A stretch of DNA of 64,000 nucleotides from UBA2767 sp965228625 (lineage in GTDB: Bacteria; Pseudomonadota; Alphaproteobacteria; Rhizobiales; Methyloligellaceae): positions 2,976,001 through 3,040,000 of the forward strand of contig OZ245829.1 in the NCBI GenBank assembly GCA_965228625.1, written 5' to 3'. Numbering within the stretch: the stretch's first letter is position 1; each line of letters starts with the position of its first letter. Position numbers and translations under genes: made by a program. Below are positions 9,977 through 18,695 of the stretch, one piece after another. The notes beneath the pieces were generated by a model that saw only the letters and a program-made list of their open reading frames with translations, was not told the DNA's origin and did no database searches.

Positions 9977-11291
9977 CGAACCGAGACCGGAAAAGAGCAT
10001 ACCGGTCGTCACCCGCGTCTGGCCGTGGGTGGTGGCGGGTCTCGGCGCCATCGCACTGGCATTCGGCGGGGTCGGCGGCTGGGGCGCCACGGTCCCTTTG
10101 GCGAGCGCTGTCATCGCTACCGGGCAGGTCACGGTCGACACCAACCGCAAGCAGGTTCAGCATCTCGAAGGCGGCATCGTCGATCGGCTGCATGTGCGCG
10201 ACGGCGATTACGTCAAGGCCGGCGCCGTGCTTATTCGCCTGGACGACACCCGCGCCAGGGCGTCCTTGTCGATTGCGGCCTCCGCCTACCGGGAGGAGCT
10301 CGCCAAGGAAGCGCGCTACGTTGCCGAGCGGGACCAGCAGGAGGGCATTGCCTGGCCCAAGCTCATTCAGGAGCAGTCGGGCGATCCCGCGGTCGCAGGC
10401 CTGATCAGGAGCCAGCAGGCGATCTTCGAGTCGCGCCGCGAGACGCTGCGGGGCGAAACCGAAATCCTCGAAGAGCGCATCCGTCAGCTCGACCAGGAGA
10501 TCGACGGGTTGGCGGCGCAGAAGAGCGCCAGCCGCAAGCAGATCAACCTGATCCAGGAAGAGCTCGACTCGCTGCTTGAGCTTCTGGAGCGAGGCCAGAC
10601 GACCCGGCCGCGCATCCTTGCCCTGCAACGTGAAGCGGCGCGCCTGGAAGGTGAAAACGGAGAGTTCACCGCCAATATCGCAAAGGCGCGCAAGGCGATC
10701 GGCGAAACCAGGCTCGAAATCATCCAGAAGCAGAAGGCGTTCCGTAACGAGGTCGTTGCCACCCTGCGTGAGGTGCAGGCGAAGATCCACGATTTGCGCG
10801 AGCGTCACATCGCGGCGCAGGACGTGCTTCAGCGCATCGATATCAGGGCGCCCGTTTCCGGCAAGATCGTGGGGCTGTCCGTGCACGCGGAGGATGCGGT
10901 GATCAAGGGCGGCGAGACGATCCTCGAGCTGGTCCCGAGCGGCGACCCGCTGCTGTTCGAGGTCCAGGTGCAGCCCCAGGACATCGACAACGTGGTCATC
11001 GGCCAGGAGGCGGAGGTGCGCATTCTGGCATTCAAACAGCGCACCACGCCGACGCTGAAGGGCGCCGTCAGCTATGTGTCGGCGGACGCGCTGACCAATC
11101 CCCAGGACGGTGTGCCGTTCTACGTCGCCCGCATCCGCGTACCGGAATCGGAATTGCAGCGTCTCGAGGGGCAGGACATGCAACCGGGCATGCCTGCCGA
11201 AGTTCTGATCCGAACCGGCGAGCGGACCGCACTCGCCTACATGATGCAACCCATTATCGACAGCATGAACCGCGCGTGGCGCGAGGAGTAG
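9957..11291 (+). CDS. HlyD-family type I secretion periplasmic adaptor subunit
   Basis: This membrane fusion protein bridges the ABC exporter and the outer-membrane channel. The 444-residue product has a short cytoplasmic N-terminus, one membrane segment at about residues 20-45, a biotinyl/lipoyl-like half (VQHLEGGIVDRLHVRDGDYV), a long charged coiled-coil stretch at about 110-270 and a second half-motif (IRAPVSGKIVGLSVH) leading to the beta-barrel. Translation starts at GTG, 7 bases after AAGGAG inside the end of the exporter gene. The two genes overlap by 20 bases. No TolC-type gene is in the window, so the outer-membrane channel must be encoded elsewhere. Confidence 0.92.
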   Translation: MSEAASNEPRPEKSIPVVTRVWPWVVAGLGAIALAFGGVGGWGATVPLASAVIATGQVTVDTNRKQVQHLEGGIVDRLHVRDGDYVKAGAVLIRLDDTRARASLSIAASAYREELAKEARYVAERDQQEGIAWPKLIQEQSGDPAVAGLIRSQQAIFESRRETLRGETEILEERIRQLDQEIDGLAAQKSASRKQINLIQEELDSLLELLERGQTTRPRILALQREAARLEGENGEFTANIAKARKAIGETRLEIIQKQKAFRNEVVATLREVQAKIHDLRERHIAAQDVLQRIDIRAPVSGKIVGLSVHAEDAVIKGGETILELVPSGDPLLFEVQVQPQDIDNVVIGQEAEVRILAFKQRTTPTLKGAVSYVSADALTNPQDGVPFYVARIRVPESELQRLEGQDMQPGMPAEVLIRTGERTALAYMMQPIIDSMNRAWREE

Positions 11292-11307
11292 TGCGCAGGA
11301 GGACTCC

Positions 11308-11847
11308 ATGGCGAAGAAAACACAGAAGCCGAACGGCGGCGGCAAGCCGAAGGAAAAAAAGGTGAAACGCGTTGAGCAGGTCGACAATGGCGACATTGCC
11401 AACCGCAACGTGCTCGAAGCCAAGCTGAAGGCCGCGGTGTTCGGCGAGATCATGAGCGTCATGCTGCAATCGCCGCGCCACAGCAAGGTCACGCTCGGCA
11501 CGCTGGCGCGACAGATGGTGCCGGCCTTCATGTCGGACCAGTATGTTCTCGCGCGGGCGCAGGCGGACAATATGGACCTGCCACCCACGCCGGTCGGGGT
11601 CGCCTTCTGGGCGAGCGTTTCCGATGCGGTGGATGAGCGGCTGTCCGGGGATCTCGATACGCCGATCGACATCAAGCCGGACGAGTGGAAGAGCGGCGAC
11701 ATCATCTGGCTGCTGGACATCGTCGCCGCCCCGCAGGTCAGCTCGGCGCTGGTGAAGAGCATCCGCGAGAAGGTCGGCCCGGACAAGATCATCAAGGTGC
11801 GCGCGGCGGACGCGGACGGAAAGGCCGCGGTCAAATCCCTCGACTGA
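11308..11847 (+). CDS. HlyC-like toxin-activating lysine acyltransferase
   Basis: This is a 179-residue cytoplasmic protein. After a lysine-rich leader of about 35 residues, it follows the layout of HlyC. SPRHSKV carries His58, aligned with HlyC catalytic His23. PVGVAFWASVSDAVDERL matches the central segment, and EWKSGDIIWLLDIVAAP carries Asp137, aligned with HlyC Asp92. HlyC enzymes use acyl-ACP to acylate internal lysines of RTX cytolysins before export. Here the gene sits last in the operon, 16 bases after the adaptor gene and behind its own GGAGG site, and the only RTX partner nearby is the nuclease/nucleotidase-like protein. The family match is strong by motif; the substrate is inferred from position only. 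Confidence 0.8.
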   Translation: MAKKTQKPNGGGKPKEKKVKRVEQVDNGDIANRNVLEAKLKAAVFGEIMSVMLQSPRHSKVTLGTLARQMVPAFMSDQYVLARAQADNMDLPPTPVGVAFWASVSDAVDERLSGDLDTPIDIKPDEWKSGDIIWLLDIVAAPQVSSALVKSIREKVGPDKIIKVRAADADGKAAVKSLD

Positions 11848-12089
11848 CGGCGTGCCCCGGCCGCCGATCTCATCGGCCAGATGGCCGATCCGTTCTATCA
11901 CCGCAAGAGCTGCCTCGGGCCGTTTCCGGGTCCGGACGCATAGATATCTCCCTGCGCGCCAAACCGAACCGAGACACGACCATTGTCTTTGGAGCGTCCT
12001 GTTGGGCGACCCCGACACATGATTGGTGCCTCTTCCCTTTGGGCACTAGGATGCTCTGAAAGCGAACGCACGACCAGGAGGGCTGCCCT

Positions 12090-12884
12090 GTGTACGAAGA
12101 TCTTCTACCGCACACTTTGCCATCCGAAACCAAAAGGCTCGACCAGATGGGTCGGGCACACGACCCGGACACTCAGGCTGCGATCACAAGGCTTAATCTG
12201 CCTTCCGATTCACGATGTCTCGACATTGGAACTGGACGAGGCAGTGTGGCGATCTGGCTGGGACAATCCATGCCTGACGCAGAGATTGTTGCCACAGACC
12301 TCGATCTTTCGTCAGTTCAGCAGAGCGATTTGCCAAATCTGAAGTTCTCAAAGATGGACGTCCGAACGGACGACCTGGGTGAGGGTCTTTATGACCTGAT
12401 CCACTGTCGGGCTGTCTTGTGCTTCCTTCCGACGCGCACCGAGATCATCGGCCGGATAAAGCGTGCGCTCAAGCCCGGTGGTGCGTTCGTCGTGACAGAG
12501 ATGGACTTCGGACGGATCGCCTCGGGACCGAGCCGCTTCTGGGCGATGTTCTGGACGGCCTATCTCGAAACCGCTGCCGCTGAGGATTGGGATTTTGAGT
12601 TCGGCGGGCAACTGCCGCGCCTGCTTGCACGCCTGGGATTCGACGAGATCGATGCCCGACACATCCAACCCATTCTGAATCATGCCGGTGACACACCTGG
12701 CGCCGCCGAGGCTGAGACCTGGTCGCTCACGATCGCCACATTGGCTCCCAAACTGATAGGCGACGGACACATGCCGGAGTCGATGGTTCGCGACGCGCTC
12801 GCAATAATCCGCAACCCAAACGCATGGACGGCTGGCCCCGGGTTCATGGTGGCAACGGCGCGCCGGCCAGCGCAGGACGCCTAG
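12090..12884 (+). CDS. Class I SAM-dependent methyltransferase
   Basis: This 264-residue soluble protein has a Rossmann-type methyltransferase fold. Motif I is CLDIGTGRGSVAIWL, followed by an acidic strand end (VATDLDL) and the post-motif region LIHCRAVLCFLP. The middle has LKPGGAFVVTEMDFG. This is the UbiE/UbiG-like group, and the methyl acceptor cannot be told. Start is GTG at 12090, about 8 bases after CCAGGAGGG. It is followed closely by the aminotransferase gene on the same strand, perhaps in one transcript. GC content looks lower than in the secretion operon before it. Confidence 0.85.
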   Translation: MYEDLLPHTLPSETKRLDQMGRAHDPDTQAAITRLNLPSDSRCLDIGTGRGSVAIWLGQSMPDAEIVATDLDLSSVQQSDLPNLKFSKMDVRTDDLGEGLYDLIHCRAVLCFLPTRTEIIGRIKRALKPGGAFVVTEMDFGRIASGPSRFWAMFWTAYLETAAAEDWDFEFGGQLPRLLARLGFDEIDARHIQPILNHAGDTPGAAEAETWSLTIATLAPKLIGDGHMPESMVRDALAIIRNPNAWTAGPGFMVATARRPAQDA

Positions 12885-13135
12885 TTCGGAGCGTGCTCGG
12901 AAGCGTTGCCGAGGCGGCAGTCCTCAGCAACGATTTCTTCCGCCGCCTGCAGGAGCGCTTCGACGGACTGTCGGTTCTCAATCTGGACCTCGGCAAGCAG
13001 CCGACGGTCAACTGCATCGAGTTTGGGGAATTTTCTCGTCCAATCCTCCAAATTGACGAGACATCCTGGATGCTGGCTGATAATCGGGAAATCAATCTGT
13101 TCTCTGCGCCATACTGCGGTGACTCGAGGTCGACG

Positions 13136-14077
13136 ATGCCAACCAGACCCAAATTGTCCGGCGCCTACAACGATCCCCACGTTTATCCGCCCGGTGTCGC
13201 GTTCGTTGACGGTCAATATCTCCATATCAGGGACGCAAAGGTCTCGATCCTCGACTGGGGGTTCCTTCGTTCCGACGCCACTTATGACGTTGTGCATGTT
13301 TGGGACGGACGGTTTTTTCGGCTGGACCGACATCTTGAGCGGTTTTTCCTGAACATGGATCAGCTTCGGCTTGTGAGCCCGCATCCTCGGGAGGAAGTCG
13401 CGGAAATTCTCCACAACTGCGTGGCTTTGTCGGAACTCCAGCGGGCCTATGTGCAAGTGCTTTGCACACGTGGGACATCGCCGGATTTCAGCAGAGACCC
13501 AAGGCAGGCCAAAAATCGCCTCATGGCATTCGCAGTGCCTTTTGGATCGATCGCGGGACCTGAACAGATGAAAAAGGGCCTGCATGCAACCGTCAGCGAT
13601 CGCGTACGCATTCCCCCGAACTCGTTTGACCCAAGGATAAAGAACTACCAGTGGCTTGATCTGGTGTGCGGTCTCTTCGAGGCATACGACAACGATCGTG
13701 ACATTCCGCTGCTGCGGGATGCAGAAGGCAACCTGACCGAAGGACCGGGATTCAATCTCTTCATCGTCAACGACCGGACGGTGTCCACGCCTGAGCATGG
13801 CGTGCTGGAGGGCATCACGCGCCAGACGGCACTCGAATTGTGCCATCTCGAAAACCTGGACGCCGAAACGCGTCCGGTGAGCGTCAAAAACCTGTTGGAA
13901 GCAGATGAAGTGTTTGTCACGTCCACGGCAGGGGGAATCATGCCGGTATGCAGGATTGATGGCCGGCGCGTCGGCGACGGCACTCCGGGATCGGTTACAA
14001 TGCTTTTGCACAAGGCGTACTGGGATCGCCACACCTGGGAGGAGTGGACTGAAGCGGTGGATTACTCCGCCGTCTGA
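13136..14077 (+). CDS. Class IV aminotransferase (branched-chain / D-amino acid aminotransferase-like)
   Basis: This is a PLP-dependent enzyme of fold type IV. Visible signs are the family's N-terminal pattern (AKVSILDWGFLRSDATYDVVHVW), the PLP-lysine region IKNYQWLDL and the C-terminal signature EGPGFNLFIVND followed by GITRQTALEL. From the ATG at 13136 the product has 313 residues, the normal family size. The same frame stays open upstream to 12824, overlapping the methyltransferase gene. A longer product starting at GTG 12893 or ATG 12824 is possible, but those about 80-104 extra residues match nothing I recognise. The amino acid substrate is unknown. Confidence 0.8.
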   Translation: MPTRPKLSGAYNDPHVYPPGVAFVDGQYLHIRDAKVSILDWGFLRSDATYDVVHVWDGRFFRLDRHLERFFLNMDQLRLVSPHPREEVAEILHNCVALSELQRAYVQVLCTRGTSPDFSRDPRQAKNRLMAFAVPFGSIAGPEQMKKGLHATVSDRVRIPPNSFDPRIKNYQWLDLVCGLFEAYDNDRDIPLLRDAEGNLTEGPGFNLFIVNDRTVSTPEHGVLEGITRQTALELCHLENLDAETRPVSVKNLLEADEVFVTSTAGGIMPVCRIDGRRVGDGTPGSVTMLLHKAYWDRHTWEEWTEAVDYSAV

Positions 14078-14295
14078 AGTGATGGATTCCGTTTGCAGGC
14101 ATGGTTCGGAGGGTGAGCGTCCGTGACAGAGCGGAGCTGGTGCACCGACGCTCGTTTTGTCAGCTTCCGACCCAATGCAGGAGATGACGCACTTGAACCA
14201 TCCGGGCGGTCCCGATGGCTCGCCGTGCCTGTGTGACGCAAAGCGCAAACATCAAAGCACCGCGATACCACGCAGCTGGCACGCTTAAGCATGCA

Positions 14296-14342
14296 ATAAA
14301 CTGTTTACTTTACTCAATAAATTTAAGAATATTTCAGTTTAT
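14296..14342 (+). promoter_or_regulatory. Inverted repeat in the AT-rich promoter region of the dodecin-like gene
   Basis: ATAAACTG (14296-14303) and CAGTTTAT (14335-14342) form a perfect 8-bp inverted repeat 31 bases apart. They lie in a strongly AT-rich stretch 35 bases before the small gene at 14377. The spacing would suit an operator or a looped site. No binding protein can be named. Confidence 0.3.
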
Positions 14343-14376
14343 AAAACATGATTAGAAGCAAAATTTGGAGTAAACC

Positions 14377-14622
14377 ATGGCGGATCAAAGCGTTCGGCAC
14401 AATTTGAATGTGACGGGATATTCCGAGAAAAGTTTTGATGATGCTGTCAAGAATGCCATCAACGGCGCTAACAATAATCATGGCGAAGAATACATTTTCA
14501 AGTCATTTAGCGCTTACGATTTTGATGGTAGTATTGGCGAGAACCTAAAGATAACATACAGTGTTACGGTTAAGATATCTGCCATTCATCGAGAACATAA
14601 TGGCCATGGCCACGATCACTAG
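14377..14622 (+). CDS. Dodecin-like small protein with histidine-rich tail
   Basis: This 81-residue protein resembles the dodecin fold in pattern: LNVTGYSEKSFDDAVKNAIN corresponds to the first strand and helix, and ENLKITYSVTVKISAI to the last strands. Dodecins form hollow 12-mers that bind flavin or CoA. The usual flavin-stacking tryptophan region reads EEYIFKSFSAYDFDG here, with aromatic residues but no Trp. The C-terminus REHNGHGHDH could bind metal. The gene and its leader are far more AT-rich than all surrounding genes, which suggests recent acquisition. RBS TTGGAG precedes the ATG. The dodecin call rests on pattern alone. Confidence 0.55.
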   Translation: MADQSVRHNLNVTGYSEKSFDDAVKNAINGANNNHGEEYIFKSFSAYDFDGSIGENLKITYSVTVKISAIHREHNGHGHDH

Positions 14623-14731
14623 GTTGCGCAGCTAAACCAGCGTGCTGCGTTAGGTCACGTAGGTAACCTTGCTTTCGGTTGGGCGGCTCCATGCCAGCAA
14701 ACCGATCGCAATCGCAAAAACCGTTCAAGAA

Positions 14732-14764
14732 CGGGCCACGCCAGCTTCTGTCCGGCGTGGCCCG
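14732..14764 (+). terminator. Hairpin between convergent genes
   Basis: A perfect 11-bp GC-rich stem (14732-14742 with 14754-14764) with an 11-base loop lies between the dodecin-like gene and the converging SnoaL-like gene. No T-run follows on either strand, so efficiency as an intrinsic terminator is uncertain. The position suits a bidirectional transcript end. Confidence 0.5.
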
Positions 14765-14865
14765 GATTGGTTTGCCTGAGTTTGGCGCAGAGCAGACAAT
14801 TGGCCGGGGCAGATGCGCGTCCGTCAAAATGCGCTATTGCTCGAACCTGAAAGCCCGGAGCCCGG

Positions 14866-15408
14866 TCACTTGATCAGGCCGAGCGTGCGGAACAATGTGA
14901 ATTTGTCCCAGACCACCCAGGTCGCCTTGATCTTGCCGTCCGCGTTGTACTCGTCGATGGAAATTCCGGCCCACTTCGCGGTCTTGTCCGTCGGGGATAG
15001 ACCCTCATATTCGCCCTTCTGTACACCGTTGAAGGTCCAGTGGGTCGCGACGCGGTTGCCATCCACGAGCTGCATCTGGATCTCCACCTTCGTACCGGGG
15101 AAGGCGCCGTGGTACGAAGTCAGGATCTTCTTCAGCTCGTCAAGCGTCACGCCCTTCTCACCATCGCTCGCAGCGATCGGCTCCTGATGGTTGACGTAGC
15201 CCGGCGCAAAAAGACTGTCGGGATCGACTTTGAAATTGCTGTCCCACCACTGGATCGATTTCCGCGAGGTTGCCTTCTGCTGTTCCATTGTCGATGCGTC
15301 CATATCGGCCCCCTGCGCCGTTGTATTCAAGGGTAACGTGATCATGATCCCAATGGCCATGGCTGCGCTCGCCGACAAAACCCAGGATCTGGAAACCCGT
15401 ACTCTCAT
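14866..15408 (-). CDS. Secreted SnoaL-like / ester cyclase-type NTF2-fold protein
   Basis: The 180-residue product starts at ATG 15408, preceded by GGAGG. An earlier in-frame methionine at 15456 lacks such a site. Residues 1-34 form a signal peptide (Arg-rich start, hydrophobic ASAAMAIGIMITLPL, then TTAQGA). The mature part fits the SnoaL/NTF2-like fold: a helical start with YVNHQEP, then TLDELKKILTSYHGAFPG and a strand with NRVATHWTFNG, ending in IKATWVVWDKFTLFRTLGLI, a common end for ester cyclase-like proteins. Members are small cyclases or isomerases, but many have no known reaction. It converges on the dodecin-like gene. Confidence 0.75.
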   Translation of the reverse strand: MRVRVSRSWVLSASAAMAIGIMITLPLNTTAQGADMDASTMEQQKATSRKSIQWWDSNFKVDPDSLFAPGYVNHQEPIAASDGEKGVTLDELKKILTSYHGAFPGTKVEIQMQLVDGNRVATHWTFNGVQKGEYEGLSPTDKTAKWAGISIDEYNADGKIKATWVVWDKFTLFRTLGLIK

Positions 15409-15588
15409 AAGATACCTCCAGGAAACTGCCCGCAAAGACAGGCCAAAATTCGACACGTCACGTTAGCGCTGCCGCCGCGTCATTGTCATCCGCAGGTTGA
15501 TCAGAACCGCGATTGGCCCCAAACTACCAGGAGCGATACACCACGCATCACAAAGCGTCAGAACAAGTATCGCAATGGGAGGAAAAAT

Positions 15589-16551
15589 ATGAAGTTTGCA
15601 TACAAGGCTGCAATTGCGTCCTTCGCCGCCATGATGATCGCGTCACCGGTGGCAAGCGCCGATACGTTCGTGCGCATGGTGTCCGGTCCGTCAGGTGGAT
15701 CCTGGTACCCGCTCGGCGCCAAGATCGTTCAGGTCATGGGCGAGAAGATTGACGGCATCACGACGTCCAACACATCCGGTGGCGGCATTTCCAACATCCT
15801 GTCGGTCGGCGGCGGCGACGCCGAGATCGGCTGGTCTTACGCCCACACCGCTTTCAACGGCTATTCCGGCAAGGGCAAGTTCAAGAAACCGGAGCCGGAC
15901 ATACGGCATTTCGCGACCCTCTATCCCGCGATGTTCCAGGTCGCCGTTCCCACGGACTCGAAGATCAAGACCTTCGCGGACATGAAGAACGCCAATATCA
16001 GCCCCGGCAAGGCGAAATGGACCGGAACGGCATTTGCGGAATCCATCCTCAAGGCCTACGGGATCAGCTTTGACGACATCAAGAAGAACGGCGGCACGGT
16101 TCATCATGTGAGCTACACGGAATCCGTGGCGCTGATGAAGGACAAGCATATCGATGTGTTCATGGCCGCGACATCGATGCCGCAGGCCTCCTTCCTCGAA
16201 CTGGAGCACAGTCCCGGCATCCGGTTCATCGGACTGCCCGAGGCCAAGCTGCAGGAAATCCTCAAGGCCAACCCGGGGTACATTCCCGGCCTCATGCCCA
16301 AGGGCGTCTACAAGAGCGTGGACAAGGATCTCCATACGCTCGGCATCGTCACCAACATGGTGGTGCACAAGGATCTGCCCGAAGACCTCGTCTACAAGAT
16401 GTGCAAGGTATTCTGGGACAACCATGCCGCCTTCGTGGAAGTGAAATCGGTCTGGAAGCGCGTCAAGCTGGAGGATGCCCTCAAAGGTGCGGCGATCCCG
16501 GTCCATCCGGGCGCGAAGAAGTGCTACGACGAACTCGGCGTCAAGGGATAG
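15589..16551 (+). CDS. TAXI-family TRAP transporter solute-binding protein
   Basis: This is a periplasmic binding protein of 320 residues with a signal peptide (MKFAYKAAIASFAAMMIASPVASA). The mature N-terminus VRMVSGPSGGSWYPLGAKI and the GGGDAEIGWSYAHTAF segment are typical of the TAXI (TRAP-associated extracytoplasmic immunogenic) family. It delivers an unknown solute, often a carboxylate or glutamate-like compound, to the fused permease encoded just downstream. RBS GGGAGG lies a few bases before the ATG. A strong hairpin follows the stop codon, consistent with higher expression of this subunit than of the permease. Confidence 0.92.
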   Translation: MKFAYKAAIASFAAMMIASPVASADTFVRMVSGPSGGSWYPLGAKIVQVMGEKIDGITTSNTSGGGISNILSVGGGDAEIGWSYAHTAFNGYSGKGKFKKPEPDIRHFATLYPAMFQVAVPTDSKIKTFADMKNANISPGKAKWTGTAFAESILKAYGISFDDIKKNGGTVHHVSYTESVALMKDKHIDVFMAATSMPQASFLELEHSPGIRFIGLPEAKLQEILKANPGYIPGLMPKGVYKSVDKDLHTLGIVTNMVVHKDLPEDLVYKMCKVFWDNHAAFVEVKSVWKRVKLEDALKGAAIPVHPGAKKCYDELGVKG

Positions 16552-16580
16552 CTCTTGAGACGCTGATCACGTGAAGACAT

Positions 16581-16613
16581 GAAGGATGCCGGCCGGGGGG
16601 ACGGCATCCCTTC
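16581..16613 (+). other. Hairpin between TRAP binding-protein and permease genes
   Basis: GGATGCCG (16584-16591) pairs perfectly with CGGCATCC (16602-16609), and the stem extends by three more pairs past a bulged C. Intercistronic hairpins after binding-protein genes commonly stabilise the upstream message or attenuate the downstream genes. No T-run is present. Confidence 0.5.
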
Positions 16614-16681
16614 CATCAACCGCCAGGCTGCACGGCGGGTCTCTCTGCCCCTTGTGAAAAAGGCGAGCACATGAGCGTGCA

Positions 16682-18691
16682 ATGAGCACTGACTCGCAGC
16701 AAATTACGTATCAGGACCAGCACGAGCTCGGCTTTCTCGAACGGCTGTTGCTCGGCAGGGTGCACGGCGTCATCAAGGCCGTGCTCCTGGTCTGCACCAT
16801 CATCGCGGTCGGGCTCGCGATATTTCATCTGTATGTTGCCGCATTCGGCACGCCGGAGGGCCGCTCATTCCGTTCGGTGCATCTGACCGGCATGCTGACG
16901 CTGGCAATCTTCATGCACCCGCTGTTCCGCAGTTCGATCCGCGAGCCACTGGTGATCGTCGGAGATCCGCGAAACATGCTGCGGATCATCGGTTTTTGCG
17001 TCGATCTGGCGCTGGTGGCGCTGATCCTGTTCATCGAGATCTACACCATCCACGACATTGACGCCTTTCATCTTCGCTTTGGCGACAAGGACCCGACGGA
17101 CCTGCTCGTCGGCGGCCTGCTGATTGCCCTTGTCCTCGAAGCGACCCGACGCGCCGTGGGCTGGGCCATGGTCATCATCACCGGCTTCTTCATTTTCCAT
17201 GCGCTCTACGCCAACTACTTCTTCGGGTTTTTCTACGGCCCGCCGGTCCGCTTCGGCAAGTTCATCGATACCCTGTTCATGAGCAGCGACGGGATTTTCG
17301 GCATCCCGCTGCATGTCTGCGCCACCTATATCGTTCTGTTCATCATCTTCGGCGCCGTCCTGATCCGCTCCGGCGCGGGGCGCTTCTTCATCGATCTCGC
17401 CATTGCCCTGACCGGACACCGCGTGGGCGGTCCGGCCAAGGCCGCCGCCGTCGCCAGCGGCTTCATGGGGACAGTCTCCGGATCGGCCGTCGCCAACGTC
17501 GTGACGACCGGGTCCTTCACCATTCCGCTGATGAAGAATCTGGGATATCGCGCCCGCTTCGCCGCGGCGGTCGAGGCCTGCGCCTCGTCGGGCGGGCAGA
17601 TCACGCCGCCGATCATGGGGGCTGCCGCCTTCATCATGGCGGAGTTCCTGGAGACCTCATACAGCAACATCATCATCGCGGCGGCGATTCCGGCGTTCCT
17701 GTATTTCGCGACCATCTACTTCATGGTGCATCTCGAGGCGGAAAAACATGGCATCGGCCGCATTGCCAAGGATCGGCTGCCGAAAGTCGGCCAGGTACTC
17801 GAGCGCGGCTGGCACCTGCTCATCGCGCTGGCCGTACTCGTCTATTTCCTGATCGTCGGCTACACGCCGATGAAGTCGGCCATCTGGGGACTGGGAGCGC
17901 TTTTCCTGCTCAGCTTCGTCAACAAGAACACGCGGATGAGCCCGGTCGACCTCATGGCGGCGCTGGAAGCGGGCATCCGGGCGACCGTTCCCGTGACCAT
18001 CGCTTGCGCCTGCGCCGGCCTCATCATCGGGTCGGTCTTCGTTTCGGGTCTGGGCCTCAAGTTTACCCAGTCCGTGATCGAGTTTTCCGGCGGTAACCTG
18101 CTGATCCTGCTGGCACTGACCGGCATCTCGGCCATCATCCTCGGGATGGGCATCACCACGACGGCGGTCTACATCACGGTTGCGGCGCTGATCGTTCCGG
18201 CGCTCATCAATATCGGCATCGAACCGATCGCGGCCCACATGTACGCCTTCTATTTCGGCGTCGTCTCGACCATCACGCCGCCGGTCGCCCTGGCCTCGTT
18301 CGCGGCCGCCGCGATCGCCAAGACCAGACCAATGGCGACGGCGGTTGAGTCGACACGTGTCGGCATCGCCAAATATCTCGTGCCGCTCGTCTTCGTCTAC
18401 AATCCGTCGCTGTTGTTCGTGGGCTCGATTTGGCTGACCGTGATCTCGACGGCGCTGGCGATCGCCGGCCTGTGGGTGCTATCGATCAGTCTCGAAGGCT
18501 GGTACCGGGGGCCGATCAATACCGCCCAACGCGCGCTCGCACTGGTCGCGGCCATCCTGATGCTGATACCACCCATCACGCCGATCGCGGGTATACCGGG
18601 CTACATCGTGGTCGGAACAGGGTTCGTGCTCGCCGTCATACTATTGGCGCCGAGGATCATGAATGCGTTTGCAAAGCAAGTGGAGAGCTGA
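16682..18691 (+). CDS. TRAP transporter permease, fused small and large subunits (DctQ-DctM type)
   Basis: This 669-residue integral membrane protein fuses the 4-TM and 12-TM TRAP subunits, the usual form paired with TAXI binding proteins. It uses the sodium gradient to import the solute captured by the binding protein encoded at 15589. Typical large-subunit segments are visible: ASGFMGTVSGSAVANVVTTGSFTIPLMK, split by family logic at SGSAVANV, then SSGGQITPPIMGAAAFIMAEF and TPPVALASFAAAAIA. The start at 16682 overlaps the stop of a five-codon mini-ORF (MSVQ, from 16671) in an ATGA arrangement, and the AAGGCGAG site sits before the mini-ORF. Translation may therefore be coupled to that leader. 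Confidence 0.93.
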   Translation: MSTDSQQITYQDQHELGFLERLLLGRVHGVIKAVLLVCTIIAVGLAIFHLYVAAFGTPEGRSFRSVHLTGMLTLAIFMHPLFRSSIREPLVIVGDPRNMLRIIGFCVDLALVALILFIEIYTIHDIDAFHLRFGDKDPTDLLVGGLLIALVLEATRRAVGWAMVIITGFFIFHALYANYFFGFFYGPPVRFGKFIDTLFMSSDGIFGIPLHVCATYIVLFIIFGAVLIRSGAGRFFIDLAIALTGHRVGGPAKAAAVASGFMGTVSGSAVANVVTTGSFTIPLMKNLGYRARFAAAVEACASSGGQITPPIMGAAAFIMAEFLETSYSNIIIAAAIPAFLYFATIYFMVHLEAEKHGIGRIAKDRLPKVGQVLERGWHLLIALAVLVYFLIVGYTPMKSAIWGLGALFLLSFVNKNTRMSPVDLMAALEAGIRATVPVTIACACAGLIIGSVFVSGLGLKFTQSVIEFSGGNLLILLALTGISAIILGMGITTTAVYITVAALIVPALINIGIEPIAAHMYAFYFGVVSTITPPVALASFAAAAIAKTRPMATAVESTRVGIAKYLVPLVFVYNPSLLFVGSIWLTVISTALAIAGLWVLSISLEGWYRGPINTAQRALALVAAILMLIPPITPIAGIPGYIVVGTGFVLAVILLAPRIMNAFAKQVES

Positions 18692-18695
18692 CGGA

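Noticed and set aside
14277..14300. TGGCAC followed by GC-containing sequence as a sigma-54 promoter
   Set aside because: The -12 element does not match TTGCA at the required spacing.
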